Assembly (NCBI RefSeq): GCF_000213975.1
Contig: NZ_GL892076.1
Coordinates: forward strand, 1,377,337 to 1,441,336
Length of the DNA stretch: 64,000 nt
Direction of reading: 5' to 3'
DNA from: Centipeda periodontii DSM 2778
Lineage (GTDB): Bacteria; Bacillota; Negativicutes; Selenomonadales; Selenomonadaceae
Position numbers and translations under genes: made by a program
In this document: positions 50,083-58,064 of the stretch, piece by piece
How the letters are laid out: the number at the start of each line of letters is the position of its first letter
How positions within the stretch are numbered: the stretch's first letter is position 1
Notes under the pieces: generated by a model
Databases searched by the model: none
Seen by the model: only the letters and a program-made list of their open reading frames with translations
Told to the model about the DNA's origin: nothing

Positions 50083-51784
50083 GGGAGATCTCCTGATAGG
50101 TATACGTCTGGTCTTGGAGGTGGAGCTCCGTGTCATGAAGGACAAAAAGTGTCGAACGGTGCCCGACGCTGATGATGCTTGCGGCGGGCAGTTCTTGATG
50201 GAGCACCTCATACAGTGTGCGCTCGCGCGGCTCGTCGAGGGCGGATGTCGCCTCGTCAAGGAAAATCCAGTCGGGGCGGATGAGCAGAATGCGCGCAAAG
50301 GCAAGCCTCTGCTGTTCGCCGAGTGAGAGGATGCGGCTCCAATCGTCCACATCATCAAGTCGTGCGGCGAAGTGTTCCAACCCGACCAGCTTTAGGATGC
50401 GTGCGATTTCTGTGTCCGGAGCCGCCGCCGTACGCGGATAAGAGAGCACGCGGCGCAGCGAACCGAGGACGAGATAGGGACGCTGGGGGAGAAAGAGGCG
50501 CTTCGCTCCTACGGGCAGTTCGATTGCGCCGCTGCCGTACGGCCATAGCCCTGCGAGTGTGCGCAACAGCGTACTCTTGCCTGCCCCCGAGGCTCCGGTC
50601 ACGAGCGTGTGGCTACCGCGCGGCAGGGTCAGCGTGCATGCCATGAGAAGCGGAGCACCGTCCGGCAGAGCGACGGAGAGCTTTTGAAGCACAAGCGCGT
50701 CGCTCGTGCCCTCGGCGCACATAATATCGCTCTTTACCTGAGCGGACTCTTCCATATGCTCCGTAAAGCCCGAGAGTCGCTGGATGACTGCCGCGAGCTC
50801 TGCGATGGAGCTGTAGGACTCGACGAAGAAGGACAGTGCATCCTGCACGCGCCCAAACGCCGAGAGCGTCTGCATCAGTCCACCGAGTGCAATCTCGCCG
50901 GCGTAGTAGCGCGGCGCTGCCATGATGAGCGGGAAGATGATGGCAAGCTGCGCGTAGCCGTTGACGTAGAAGTTCAGCAGCTTCGTCCGGCGCATGAGGC
51001 CCCAGTAGTTCTTGATGACGTTTGCAAAGCGCTCCTTGAAGCCAACGCCCTCTGCCATCTCGCCGCGATAGAACGCGATGCTCTCGCTGTTCTCGCGCAC
51101 GCGCATCATACTGAAACGGAAGTCCGCCTCATAGCGCTGCTGATTGAAATTCAGACCGATGAGTTTTTTTCCGACGATGTGAACAAAGTATGTGCCGAGC
51201 CCCGAGTAGAGGAGGGACAGCCAGAACATATAGCCGTAAATGGTAAACTCTGCGGTGCCGATGGGAACGGTGACGATGCCCGAGAGGTTCCAGAGCACGA
51301 CGGCAAATGCGCCGAGTGTCGTCAGCTGCTTGAGGATACCGACGAGGAGCGTCAGCGTGAGCGATACAAACTGATTGATGTCCTCGCTGATTCGCTGGTC
51401 GGGGTTGTCCGTATCACTGCGCAGTACTTGCAGACGATAGTAGACCTGCCCGTGCATCCAGCGCGCGAGATATTGCTCCGTCATCCACGTGCGCCAGTTG
51501 ATCGTCAGCATCTGACGGAGATAGACCGCGTAGACCGCGATCACGATGTAGATGAACGCGAGAGCCGTGAACTCACCGATGAGCGGCCAGAACGAATCCC
51601 AATCATATGCCTGCAGCGCGTCGTAGAAGATGCGGTACCAGTCGTTGATCCGTACGAGCAGGTATACCATGATGAGGTTGAGCGCAATGACCGAGGCAAG
51701 CAGCCCGCGCGCCTTCCATTTTTCGGGCGAACTCCAATAGCCTTTGAATAGCTGCCAAAAGCCGCGCAGGAGAGATAATTTCAA
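50072..51784 (-). CDS. SbmA/YddA-type ABC transporter, fused permease and ATPase
   Basis: A 570-residue half-transporter. The N-terminal ABC_membrane_2 domain (about 1-330, six membrane helices, with INWRTWMTEQYLARW and NPDQRISEDINQFV) is fused to an ABC ATPase. Walker A is VTGASGAGKSTLLRTL near 395, the signature is LSLGEQQRLAFAR, and Walker B is WIFLDEATSALDE. This family imports or exports peptides, cobalamin or long acyl chains. The coupled amidase downstream hints at a cell-wall link (inference). Own promoter presumably in 51785-51860. Confidence 0.92.
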   Translation of the reverse strand: MKLSLLRGFWQLFKGYWSSPEKWKARGLLASVIALNLIMVYLLVRINDWYRIFYDALQAYDWDSFWPLIGEFTALAFIYIVIAVYAVYLRQMLTINWRTWMTEQYLARWMHGQVYYRLQVLRSDTDNPDQRISEDINQFVSLTLTLLVGILKQLTTLGAFAVVLWNLSGIVTVPIGTAEFTIYGYMFWLSLLYSGLGTYFVHIVGKKLIGLNFNQQRYEADFRFSMMRVRENSESIAFYRGEMAEGVGFKERFANVIKNYWGLMRRTKLLNFYVNGYAQLAIIFPLIMAAPRYYAGEIALGGLMQTLSAFGRVQDALSFFVESYSSIAELAAVIQRLSGFTEHMEESAQVKSDIMCAEGTSDALVLQKLSVALPDGAPLLMACTLTLPRGSHTLVTGASGAGKSTLLRTLAGLWPYGSGAIELPVGAKRLFLPQRPYLVLGSLRRVLSYPRTAAAPDTEIARILKLVGLEHFAARLDDVDDWSRILSLGEQQRLAFARILLIRPDWIFLDEATSALDEPRERTLYEVLHQELPAASIISVGHRSTLFVLHDTELHLQDQTYTYQEISHES

Positions 51785-51872
51785 AACGAATCCTCCTTAT
51801 GTCAACGAACGGCTTTCATTATAATATTTTTTCACATAGTCCGCAAGACATCAGACGGAGATAAGAGAATTT

Positions 51873-51918
51873 AATGATAGTAACTATCGTTGACGCCACT
51901 AAAAATATATAGTAGAAT
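51873..51918 (+). promoter_or_regulatory. exbBD promoter with Fur-box-like operator
   Basis: A 9-1-9 near-palindrome, AATGATAGT-A-ACTATCGTT (51873-51891), holds the 7-1-7 core TGATAGT-A-ACTATCG, like the Fur box TGATAATNATTATCA. It overlaps -35 TTGACG (51890-51895), which is 17 bp from -10 TAGAAT (51913-51918). This position suits iron-dependent repression. Confidence 0.65.
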
Positions 51919-51979
51919 AAAGGCGCTCATCAGGGCAGACGTGTGTCGTCACCGTCAAAATGAAAGGAACGACTGTAGA

Positions 51980-52669
51980 ATGGACTTTATTGCACAGGGG
52001 ATTGATTTTTTTCGGCAGGGCGGCATCGTTATGTACTTCCTGCTTGCGATGTCGATCTTTGTCGTCTTTATCGGCATTGAGCGTGCGTTTTACTTTGCAC
52101 GTATGGATGCGGGGCGGGCGTTTGCACATGAGTTCATGTTGGACATTGCCAATGAGCGCTTTCAAGAGGCGGTTGAACTGACGAATACGCAACGCGGCGT
52201 GATCGCGGACATCCTGTTCAGCGCCGTCACAAAGAACAGCAAGAACTCGCGCAAGATGTCCTCCTATATGGAAATTCAGTCCGGCATTGCGCTCTCGAAG
52301 CTGCGCAACCGGATGTATTATCTGAGCGTTACGGTCACGATGGCGCCGCTCCTCGGTCTCTTGGGTACGATCAGCGGCATGATCTCGACGTTCAGCGTGT
52401 TCAATCTCGATGCGGGAGAGCCGAGCGCTATTACGGGCGGTGTCGGTGAGGCACTGATTGCTACAGCAATGGGGCTCTGCGTTGCGATCATTGCCCTCTC
52501 GGTGCATGCGTATTTCTCCCAGCGCATCGAGAACATCGTCACCGATATGGAGATGTGCTTCTCTGCTGCCGAGAACAGCCGTATCGAGCTCGCACGTGCG
52601 GCGGGCGTCAAGGGTGTGATCGATACATCTATACACAGTGGAGATACAGCAGAAGGTGATGAGGCATGA
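51980..52669 (+). CDS. exbB: ExbB/TolQ/MotA-type proton channel subunit
   Basis: A 229-residue inner-membrane protein using proton flow to drive an outer-membrane transporter partner. Three membrane helices: about 14-34 (GGIVMYFLLAMSIFVVFIG), about 113-133 (LSVTVTMAPLLGLLGTISGMI), about 155-178 (ALIATAMGLCVAIIALSVHA). The conserved pore region GLLGTISGMISTF and the GEALIATAMGL helix are typical. The start at 51980 has AAAGGA 11 bases upstream; the longer frame has no site. It overlaps exbD by 4 bases. No TonB gene is adjacent. Confidence 0.92.
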   Translation: MDFIAQGIDFFRQGGIVMYFLLAMSIFVVFIGIERAFYFARMDAGRAFAHEFMLDIANERFQEAVELTNTQRGVIADILFSAVTKNSKNSRKMSSYMEIQSGIALSKLRNRMYYLSVTVTMAPLLGLLGTISGMISTFSVFNLDAGEPSAITGGVGEALIATAMGLCVAIIALSVHAYFSQRIENIVTDMEMCFSAAENSRIELARAAGVKGVIDTSIHSGDTAEGDEA

Positions 52670-53064
52670 GACTGCGTGACAGAAGGGCATTCGAAAAGCC
52701 TGAGGTCATGATCATCCCCATGATCGACATCATGTTCTTCCTGCTCGTCTTCTTCATCATGAGCACGCTCTACATGGTGAACCTCAAGACTGTGGATGTG
52801 AATCTGCCGAAGGCGCAGACGGCACAGACACAGCTGAACGTGACCTATCTCGTCACCGTACGCAAGGATGGTTCGCTCTGGCTTGAGGATCAGCAGATCG
52901 ACGAGGCAACCCTCCTGAGCCGTGCGCGTGCGGAGAGTCAAAAGAATCCGCGCTTTGCCGTCGTGGTGCGTGCAGATGGGGATCTGAACTACAGCGGCGT
53001 CATGGAACTGCTGGACAAGTTCCGCAAGGAAGGAATCACGCGGTTCGGACTTGCGGCAGAGTAA
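52666..53064 (+). CDS. exbD: ExbD/TolR-type biopolymer transport subunit
   Basis: A 132-residue bitopic protein. A short cytoplasmic start precedes one membrane helix (about 18-40, VMIIPMIDIMFFLLVFFIMSTLY) that carries the essential proton-carrying Asp in PMIDIMF, followed by a periplasmic domain ending KFRKEGITRFGLAAE. Coupled to exbB through an overlap. Completes the motor unit expected for TonB-dependent uptake. Confidence 0.93.
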   Translation: MRLRDRRAFEKPEVMIIPMIDIMFFLLVFFIMSTLYMVNLKTVDVNLPKAQTAQTQLNVTYLVTVRKDGSLWLEDQQIDEATLLSRARAESQKNPRFAVVVRADGDLNYSGVMELLDKFRKEGITRFGLAAE

Positions 53065-53073
53065 GTATGTAAA

Positions 53074-53117
53074 AGAGGCTGTTGCACGAAGTTTTCTAGC
53101 TTCGTGCAACAGCCCCT
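53074..53117 (+). terminator. Terminator after exbD, GCTGTTGCACGAA family
   Basis: A 17-bp near-perfect stem (53075-53091 with 53100-53116), loop TTTTCTAG, then TTGCTTTTC. Nearly the same sequence as the hairpin at 85-130. It also sits in front of the minus-strand AbiE remnant. Confidence 0.85.
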
Positions 53118-53128
53118 TGCTTTTCGGT

Positions 53129-53509
53129 TCAACGAATTGAATCCATAATGTTGATAATGGTTTCGCAGGCCGAGGAAAATTCGACTCCTCTCGCATATTC
53201 ATAATCGCGCTGATATGTTTTCCAGTGCTGCAGCATAGCTGTACTCTTTACAACCTGTTCCACAATGCTCCGATACTGGGGGATTAGGTCATCGGAATGG
53301 CGCTTTTTGGCAGTTTCGGACAATGCCTTACGAAGAATATCACGATCAATCTCATGTCCTTTGAGGATGAAGTTCCCTTGATATTTTGAACGGGAGATGC
53401 GCTCCAACAGGCGTTCCAACATATAATTTTGCATCACAAGCTGGGCAGGAATGTGCTTTTCCTTTGCGATTTTGCTGATGGCCGACTTTAACTGCATGGC
53501 ATTCTTCAA
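53129..53509 (-). pseudogene. AbiEii-like nucleotidyltransferase toxin, internally deleted
   Basis: 126 residues where family members have roughly 280-300. The N-terminus (LKSAISKIAKEKHIPAQLVMQNYMLERLLERISRSKYQGNFILKG) and the C-terminal helices (DRDILRKALSETAKKR, then LQHWKTYQRDYEYARG) match the two ends of AbiEii. The nucleotidyltransferase core between them, with its GG motif continuation and catalytic Asp residues, is missing around 53352-53360, leaving an open frame. The TTG start overlaps the antitoxin stop (TTGA) with GGAGG at good spacing. As it stands it cannot be a working transferase. A naturally short relative is the alternative. Confidence 0.75.
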
Positions 53510-54099
53510 AGCAGGACCTCCAAATACGTCCGTATCTTTTTCTCTACACCGAGATCCTGTGCGTAATCAGAGAGCAGAGGAATGTTTTTTTGTGGACTGT
53601 TCGTATAGCGTTTGAATACCTCTGCGGTGATCTGAATGTCGCCAGCATGATGTGGGCGAAGAATGTCGCAGAGTGTCCGTTCCATGGAGTAGCAGTGCAC
53701 TGGGTTCCCTGCAGGTGAGTTTACCTCTGTTATACCGAGCGCATACCACTTCGGCTTCACCTGTGCGCAGCGAACGCCTTCCTTTTTCGGATTCGCCAGA
53801 TTGTAGTTCGTTGGGAAGGTCATATAGTAGGCGAGCGGCGTTCGATCCGTCAGATCCCAGAGGAAGAGAGCTGTTTCGTGTGAAAAGATGCCACGCTTGA
53901 ATCGTGTTTGCAGATTGAGAAATTCATCCTCCCATATTTCCGGCAGTGTGTATACGCCACGGGCGGGACGGAGCAAACGCCCACATTTGACGAGATGCGC
54001 CAACATGCTGCGGGATATGCCGGAAGACACAGCTTTCGCTGTTGTCAGCATACCGTTATTTTGATGGACGAGGTTCATGATAGCTGTCTGCTGGGTCAT
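53506..54099 (-). CDS. AbiEi-type antitoxin
   Basis: A 197-residue antitoxin of the type IV AbiE system. An N-terminal winged helix (AIMNLVHQNNGMLTTAKAVSSGISRSMLAHLVKCGRLLRPARGVYTLP, about 5-55) is followed by the AbiEi C-terminal domain (SHETALFLWDLTDRTPLAYYMTFP...). The ATG at 54099 lies 8 bases after AGGAGG; a GTG at 54108 is less likely. AbiEi proteins bind inverted repeats in their own promoter, and a suitable repeat is present at 54118-54158. Base composition is lower in GC than the neighbours, consistent with acquisition. Confidence 0.88.
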   Translation of the reverse strand: MTQQTAIMNLVHQNNGMLTTAKAVSSGISRSMLAHLVKCGRLLRPARGVYTLPEIWEDEFLNLQTRFKRGIFSHETALFLWDLTDRTPLAYYMTFPTNYNLANPKKEGVRCAQVKPKWYALGITEVNSPAGNPVHCYSMERTLCDILRPHHAGDIQITAEVFKRYTNSPQKNIPLLSDYAQDLGVEKKIRTYLEVLL

Positions 54100-54117
54100 G
54101 TGAATCACCTCCTATAA

Positions 54118-54161
54118 ACTTTCTTGCCTGTATTATATAGATAAACAAGCAAGAAAGTCAA
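54118..54161 (-). promoter_or_regulatory. AbiE promoter with operator-like inverted repeat
   Basis: Perfect 10-bp arms ACTTTCTTGC (54118-54127) and GCAAGAAAGT (54149-54158), 21 bases apart. They flank a minus-strand -10 TATAAT (54137-54132), with -35 TTGACT (54161-54156) and an 18-bp spacer. This matches negative autoregulation by AbiEi. Confidence 0.7.
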
Positions 54162-54183
54162 TAAAAATGAATGGCGCTTAAAA

Positions 54184-54219
54184 GGGGCTGTTGCACGAAA
54201 CAAACGTGCAGCAGCCTCC
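54184..54219 (-). terminator. Terminator of the DUF4127 gene, GCTGTTGCACGAA family
   Basis: The stem GGGGCTGTTGCACG pairs with CGTGCAGCAGCCTCC. On the minus strand it is followed by TTTT. Near-palindromic, so it can also block transcription from the other side. Confidence 0.75.
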
Positions 54220-54225
54220 TTTGTG

Positions 54226-55917
54226 TTATGGAGAAAATGCGATGGTTGGCTGGGCTTCCATCCGCACCTCGAACGTGCGCGGCCACGGGTAGTATGCGGT
54301 AATATTGCTGCGTTCGACACGCAGCTGCATATCATCCCACCGAAATGGTGCGCGGAATGCAGCGGCAGATTCATAACTTTTCACACGACGGTTCAGATCG
54401 TTTGCGAGCAAATCGTTTGCCCAACGCCAATTCCGTGTGAGATCGAGATCGGCAGTGTTCTGATAGCCTGCAAAGTGAAGCGTGTTGTTGATGCGATCGA
54501 TTGTTTCCTTTAGATAAAATTCGTCCTCTGCGATGCGTTCCGTGAGGAACGCGAGATTCGCAGCGGTTGCGCCCTCGCGTTCCTCTGGGTGAGCAGCCTC
54601 CTGCATGGCGCAGTGATAGAGAATGCCCTGTGCAAGTGCCGTGCCGATTGCGTTGCTCGCCGTATTCCAACCCGCGTATGCCGCAAGCGCGTTCACGGGG
54701 ACGTTTTTTTCAATCAGGATCGGGAGCAGTGTTTCCTCCGCGTGGAAATGATGCGAGAGGTCGACGAGCGCGACGTTGGTTCCTGCTGTAAGCATTGCGT
54801 TGATGTCGGTCGCTGCAGGGGTTCGTGTGCCGAGCGTGTCCGCCGTGTTGTCACCTGCCGAGATAAAGAGCGTCAGATCGCTGTGCATCTCACTCTCCGC
54901 GAGGGAGGATCCGAGCATCGCAATCTTCTCGCGTGCCGTCACATCGTTCGAAACCGCCATAAAGGGAAAGACCATATCTGCCATATCACCGCGTGCATAG
55001 CGAAGTGCAATGCGTGGCGGTGTCCCGCCGCGTGCGTGCAGTTCATCCACGGAGAGCCGCGCAAGCATGCAGAGTGCAATCTCATCTGCGCCGTGCACAA
55101 TCATCGCCCGCTCGGGGGCGATTTTTTTGTGTGTGAGCAGAGCAGCAAGTTCCATCTTTTTCAAATTACCGACGGAGTATTCTTCGCCGTCGTCCTGCCC
55201 GAGGATGAGACGTGTAAGCACACCTTCTTCTGTCAGTCCGATGAGCATGGCGGCAAGTGCCGTGCTCTCATCGAAGTGAGCGAGATATTTTTGTAAATAT
55301 TCGTCGGGGAACTGTGTACGCAGCCGCGCCATTTCCTCCGCATCGACAGGCAGTCCCTCGCCCGCGCGTCCGAGGAGGCGTGCATAGGCGAGGAGAGCGC
55401 GCCGCTCACGCCAGCCCTCGATCCCGTCCTGCGGAATCGCGCGCGGTAGGATGTAGAACGCGTGCAGGGGTACGTTCGGGTGTGCACGATGGAGTGCCCG
55501 CAGGTCATCTGCAAGCGATTTGATATCGGCGTTGGAGATATGCGCCTCACGCGCCGCAAGCAGCCCGCCTGAGAGCAGCTGATCGACGGAAAGAATGACT
55601 GCGGACGCGCTGCCTGCCTCCTGCGCGAGCCATCGTCGCATTGCCTTTGTATCGCCCGCCATTGAATAGTAGTCCATATACTCCGTCGGCGGTGTCACGA
55701 TCTCCCGCCCGATAATTTTTCCGCCGTTTATGACGAACTCCCGGCACGGCGGACGCGAATCCAGCGGCACGAGGAGAATGGGACGCCGCTGTGTGCCGCT
55801 TTCCGCCGTAGCGGGAAGCGTGCGCCACGCACCCTCGTACGTGGGATGGAAGAGGAGGTGAAAGAGCAGGAGGGAGAGCGCGAGAAAGAGGGCGGCAATC
55901 TCGATATTCTGCTTCAT
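54226..55917 (-). CDS. DUF4127-family exported or membrane-anchored protein
   Basis: A 563-residue protein matching the uncharacterised DUF4127 family by its opening mature segment RRPILLVPLDSRPPCREFV and the later ILSVDQLLSGGLLAAREAH, YSVGNLKKMELAALL and LVDLSHHFHAEE blocks. An N-terminal hydrophobic stretch (about 8-25) is a signal anchor. Asp, His and Glu in these blocks suggest metal-dependent hydrolase chemistry, possibly on sugars; this is not established. The start at 55917 follows GAGAGAGGTG; the longer frame to 55947 is unsupported. Single-gene unit with its own promoter and terminator. Confidence 0.82.
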   Translation of the reverse strand: MKQNIEIAALFLALSLLLFHLLFHPTYEGAWRTLPATAESGTQRRPILLVPLDSRPPCREFVINGGKIIGREIVTPPTEYMDYYSMAGDTKAMRRWLAQEAGSASAVILSVDQLLSGGLLAAREAHISNADIKSLADDLRALHRAHPNVPLHAFYILPRAIPQDGIEGWRERRALLAYARLLGRAGEGLPVDAEEMARLRTQFPDEYLQKYLAHFDESTALAAMLIGLTEEGVLTRLILGQDDGEEYSVGNLKKMELAALLTHKKIAPERAMIVHGADEIALCMLARLSVDELHARGGTPPRIALRYARGDMADMVFPFMAVSNDVTAREKIAMLGSSLAESEMHSDLTLFISAGDNTADTLGTRTPAATDINAMLTAGTNVALVDLSHHFHAEETLLPILIEKNVPVNALAAYAGWNTASNAIGTALAQGILYHCAMQEAAHPEEREGATAANLAFLTERIAEDEFYLKETIDRINNTLHFAGYQNTADLDLTRNWRWANDLLANDLNRRVKSYESAAAFRAPFRWDDMQLRVERSNITAYYPWPRTFEVRMEAQPTIAFSP

Positions 55918-55965
55918 GTGGTACACCTCTCTCCACGTCTGAATCATACGGGTTCAATCAGAAGT

Positions 55966-55994
55966 ATTTTACTGGATACCGCGCTGTTCTGCAA
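55966..55994 (-). promoter_or_regulatory. Promoter of the DUF4127 gene
   Basis: On the minus strand, -35 TTGCAG (55994-55989) and -10 TAAAAT (55971-55966), spacing 17 bp. Nothing else recognisable lies in 55995-56087 except a weak hairpin. The 473-base gap to rsmD is otherwise filled by repeat copy 4 and the rsmD promoter. Confidence 0.55.
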
Positions 55995-56087
55995 TCCGTT
56001 GTTTGTCATCTTTTTAATGTCCCGTGAAATTGTTACAAAACCTGCGAAAATGTGCATAGGGGACATTTTTTTATGCCTATAGATCTA

Positions 56088-56252
56088 GGGAAGCACTGAT
56101 AAATTCAGCCACGCTATCTTGATGCATCTGTTTTCATCCTGCCTGTGTCGACAAATCCTCCACATAGCCTTTGCTATGCGTCCGGTTTGCCTCCTTGCTC
56201 GGACGAAAAAATCTACGCCAATCTGATGAAGTTCATTTTATCAGCGATTCCC
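56088..56252 (-). repeat. MITE-like dispersed repeat, full copy 4
   Basis: About 165 bp with ends GGGAAGCACTGATAAA and TTTATCAGCGATTCCC. The element is framed by TA (CTAGGG at left, CCCTAG at right), consistent with a TA target duplication and extending the inverted repeat by CTA. Central CATAGC/GCTATG hairpin present. The internal frame is stopped early. It lies between the divergent DUF4127 and rsmD genes. Confidence 0.88.
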
Positions 56253-56304
56253 TAGATTTTTCATGGTTTGACGTATATTTTTGAGGTGCGAAGTTTGTGT
56301 AACA

Positions 56305-56356
56305 TTCAACAGAGTGTCGCGAACTGTTGAAATACGAATGGGAATTGTGGTAAAAT
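56305..56356 (+). promoter_or_regulatory. rsmD-coaD promoter with inverted repeat over the -35
   Basis: -35 TTGAAA (56327-56332) and -10 TAAAAT (56351-56356), spacing 18 bp. A perfect 8-bp inverted repeat TTCAACAG (56305-56312) and CTGTTGAA (56324-56331) covers the -35, a possible operator for an unidentified regulator. Confidence 0.5.
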
Positions 56357-56390
56357 AGGAAAGCCTATGGTAAGTAGCGGGGGGAATGCG

Positions 56391-56945
56391 ATGCGGATCA
56401 TTACTGGCAGTGCGCGCGGCACCCGTCTGAAATCCCCTGCGGGGGAGGGGACGCGTCCGACGGCTGACCGCACGCGCGAGGCTCTCTTCAGTATGCTGGG
56501 CGCACGCGTCTATGATGCGCACGTGCTCGATCTCTTTGCAGGGACGGGGGCGCTTGCGCTTGAGGCTCTTTCGCGCGGAGCAGAAAGTGCTGTACTCATC
56601 GATCGCGCAACATACGCGACACTCGCGGAGAATGCGCGACGAACGAAGCTAGAGGCGCGCGCCGAGATCCGTCGCGGTGATGTCTACGGACAGGTTGCCG
56701 CACTTGCGCACGATGGGCGCACGTTCAACCTCATCTTTGCCGATCCGCCGTACGCATGCGGCGATAATGTGCGTGTGCTCGCCGCTGTGGATGCGGGAGC
56801 GCTGCTCGCCGCAGGCGGTTTCTTCGTTCTCGAACAGGGAGCGGATGAACCGCTCATTACGCACAGCGGCAGACTTTCTCTCATGCGCGAGCGGTGCTAT
56901 GGTGCGGCACGTATTTGCTTTTACACGCAGGAGGTGCAGAAATGA
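56391..56945 (+). CDS. rsmD: 16S rRNA (guanine-966 N2)-methyltransferase RsmD
   Basis: A 184-residue SAM-dependent enzyme. Motifs: MRIITGSARGTRLKSP, RPTADRTREALFSML, the SAM loop VLDLFAGTGALALEALSRGA and the catalytic FADPPYA. The ATG at 56391 follows a G-rich site; the ATG 24 bases upstream is unlikely. It overlaps coaD (ATGA), the usual rsmD-coaD arrangement in Firmicutes. Confidence 0.96.
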   Translation: MRIITGSARGTRLKSPAGEGTRPTADRTREALFSMLGARVYDAHVLDLFAGTGALALEALSRGAESAVLIDRATYATLAENARRTKLEARAEIRRGDVYGQVAALAHDGRTFNLIFADPPYACGDNVRVLAAVDAGALLAAGGFFVLEQGADEPLITHSGRLSLMRERCYGAARICFYTQEVQK

Positions 56946-57433
56946 GACGCGCGGTTTTTGCCGGTAGCTTTGATCCCGTGACCACGGGGCATATTGATAT
57001 TGTGGAGCGTGCGGCAGCTATGTTTGATGAACTCATTGTCTGCATTTTTCACAATGTCCAAAAGGAAGGCTGTTTTCCTCTGAATGACCGTATACAGTTC
57101 CTGCGTGAGGCGACGGCTCATGTGCCGAATGCACGTGTGGACGTGTTCTCAGGCCTCTTGACGGACTATATGAAGCAGCAGAATGCGCGCGTGGTGGTAC
57201 GTGGACTGCGTTCGGTGAAGGACTTCGAGTATGAGGAGAATCATGCAGCGATGGTTCGTCATCTCATGCCCGAGAGTGATACGATATTTTTGCTGACGCG
57301 CCCCGATCTGACCTTTATCAGTTCCTCCGGCGTGCGTGAGCTGATCCGCTTCCGCGGACCGGTGCAGGGGATTGTACCGCCGTCGGTGGAGCTGGCAATC
57401 ATGAAATTGTATGGAAAACCCCCTCGGAGATAA
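56942..57433 (+). CDS. coaD: Phosphopantetheine adenylyltransferase
   Basis: A 163-residue hexameric nucleotidyltransferase making dephospho-CoA from phosphopantetheine and ATP. RRAVFAGSFDPVTTGHIDIVERA contains the TxGH motif, and VVRGLRSVKDFEYEE and SSSGVRELIRFRGPVQGIVP are conserved. The start at 56942 overlaps the rsmD stop. Confidence 0.97.
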   Translation: MRRAVFAGSFDPVTTGHIDIVERAAAMFDELIVCIFHNVQKEGCFPLNDRIQFLREATAHVPNARVDVFSGLLTDYMKQQNARVVVRGLRSVKDFEYEENHAAMVRHLMPESDTIFLLTRPDLTFISSSGVRELIRFRGPVQGIVPPSVELAIMKLYGKPPRR

Positions 57434-57469
57434 TGTACTCGAGGCTGCGAAGGAAAAGGAGATCAATTT

Positions 57470-58009
57470 ATGGCAGTAGTTGATACGCTGAAAAAGCTCG
57501 AAGATCTGGTTGCGGACGCGTCCCACCTCCCCTTCAGCGACAAAGCGCTTGTGAATGATGATGAGATTGTGCATCTCGTGGAGGAGCTGCGCATGGATCT
57601 CCCGAAGGAGCTGAACCGCGCAGCGGAGATTATGCAGGAGCAGGAGCGCATCATCAATCGTGCGCGCGAGGAGGCAAAGGAGATTGTCGACGCCGCACAG
57701 GTACGCGCGAATCAGATGCTTGAGGACAGTGAGATCGTCATTCAGGCGAAGGAGCGTGCACGCACGATTATGCAGCAGACGCAGGATCAGGCGCGCGAGA
57801 TCATGGAGGAGGCGCAGACGAGTGCCGTGCGTCTCCAGAGCGATGCGGATGCCTATGCGAATCAGGTGTTCGATCAGCTGATTGCCCACGTAGGCAGCAC
57901 GTTCAAGGGGGTGCAGCAGGCTGAGATGGGGCTGAATCAGGCGATGAATGTCCTGCGTACGGCAAAGGCACAGATGAATGCACCGCAGGAGGATGTACAG
58001 GAACTCTGA
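57470..58009 (+). CDS. Coiled-coil protein (ATPase-subunit-like annotation class)
   Basis: A 179-residue hydrophilic protein without a clear family. A short N-terminal region (VVDTLKKLEDLVADAS) is followed by a long coiled coil (about 35-165) rich in Glu, Ala, Gln and Arg: AAEIMQEQERIINRAREEAKEIVDAAQVRANQMLEDSE. It resembles V/F-type ATPase stalk-like and DivIVA-like proteins that sit after coaD in Negativicutes and Clostridia. Begins 36 bases after coaD. A scaffolding or division role is speculation. Confidence 0.65.
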   Translation: MAVVDTLKKLEDLVADASHLPFSDKALVNDDEIVHLVEELRMDLPKELNRAAEIMQEQERIINRAREEAKEIVDAAQVRANQMLEDSEIVIQAKERARTIMQQTQDQAREIMEEAQTSAVRLQSDADAYANQVFDQLIAHVGSTFKGVQQAEMGLNQAMNVLRTAKAQMNAPQEDVQEL

Positions 58010-58018
58010 AAACGCTCC

Positions 58019-58047
58019 TTGACAACGCCGAAAACCGCCGCTATAAT
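58019..58047 (+). promoter_or_regulatory. Consensus promoter of yceD-rpmF
   Basis: A perfect -35 TTGACA (58019-58024) and a perfect -10 TATAAT (58042-58047) with a 17-bp spacer: the best sigma-70-type promoter in the window. It starts 10 bases after the coiled-coil gene. Confidence 0.9.
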
Positions 58048-58064
58048 GTGAAAGGTCATGCGTG

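Noticed and set aside
56016-56067. Possible terminator from AATGTCCC and GGGGACATT followed by T
   Set aside because: The arms are only 8-9 bases and are about 35 bases apart, with no upstream plus-strand gene to terminate; kept only as a weak hairpin.
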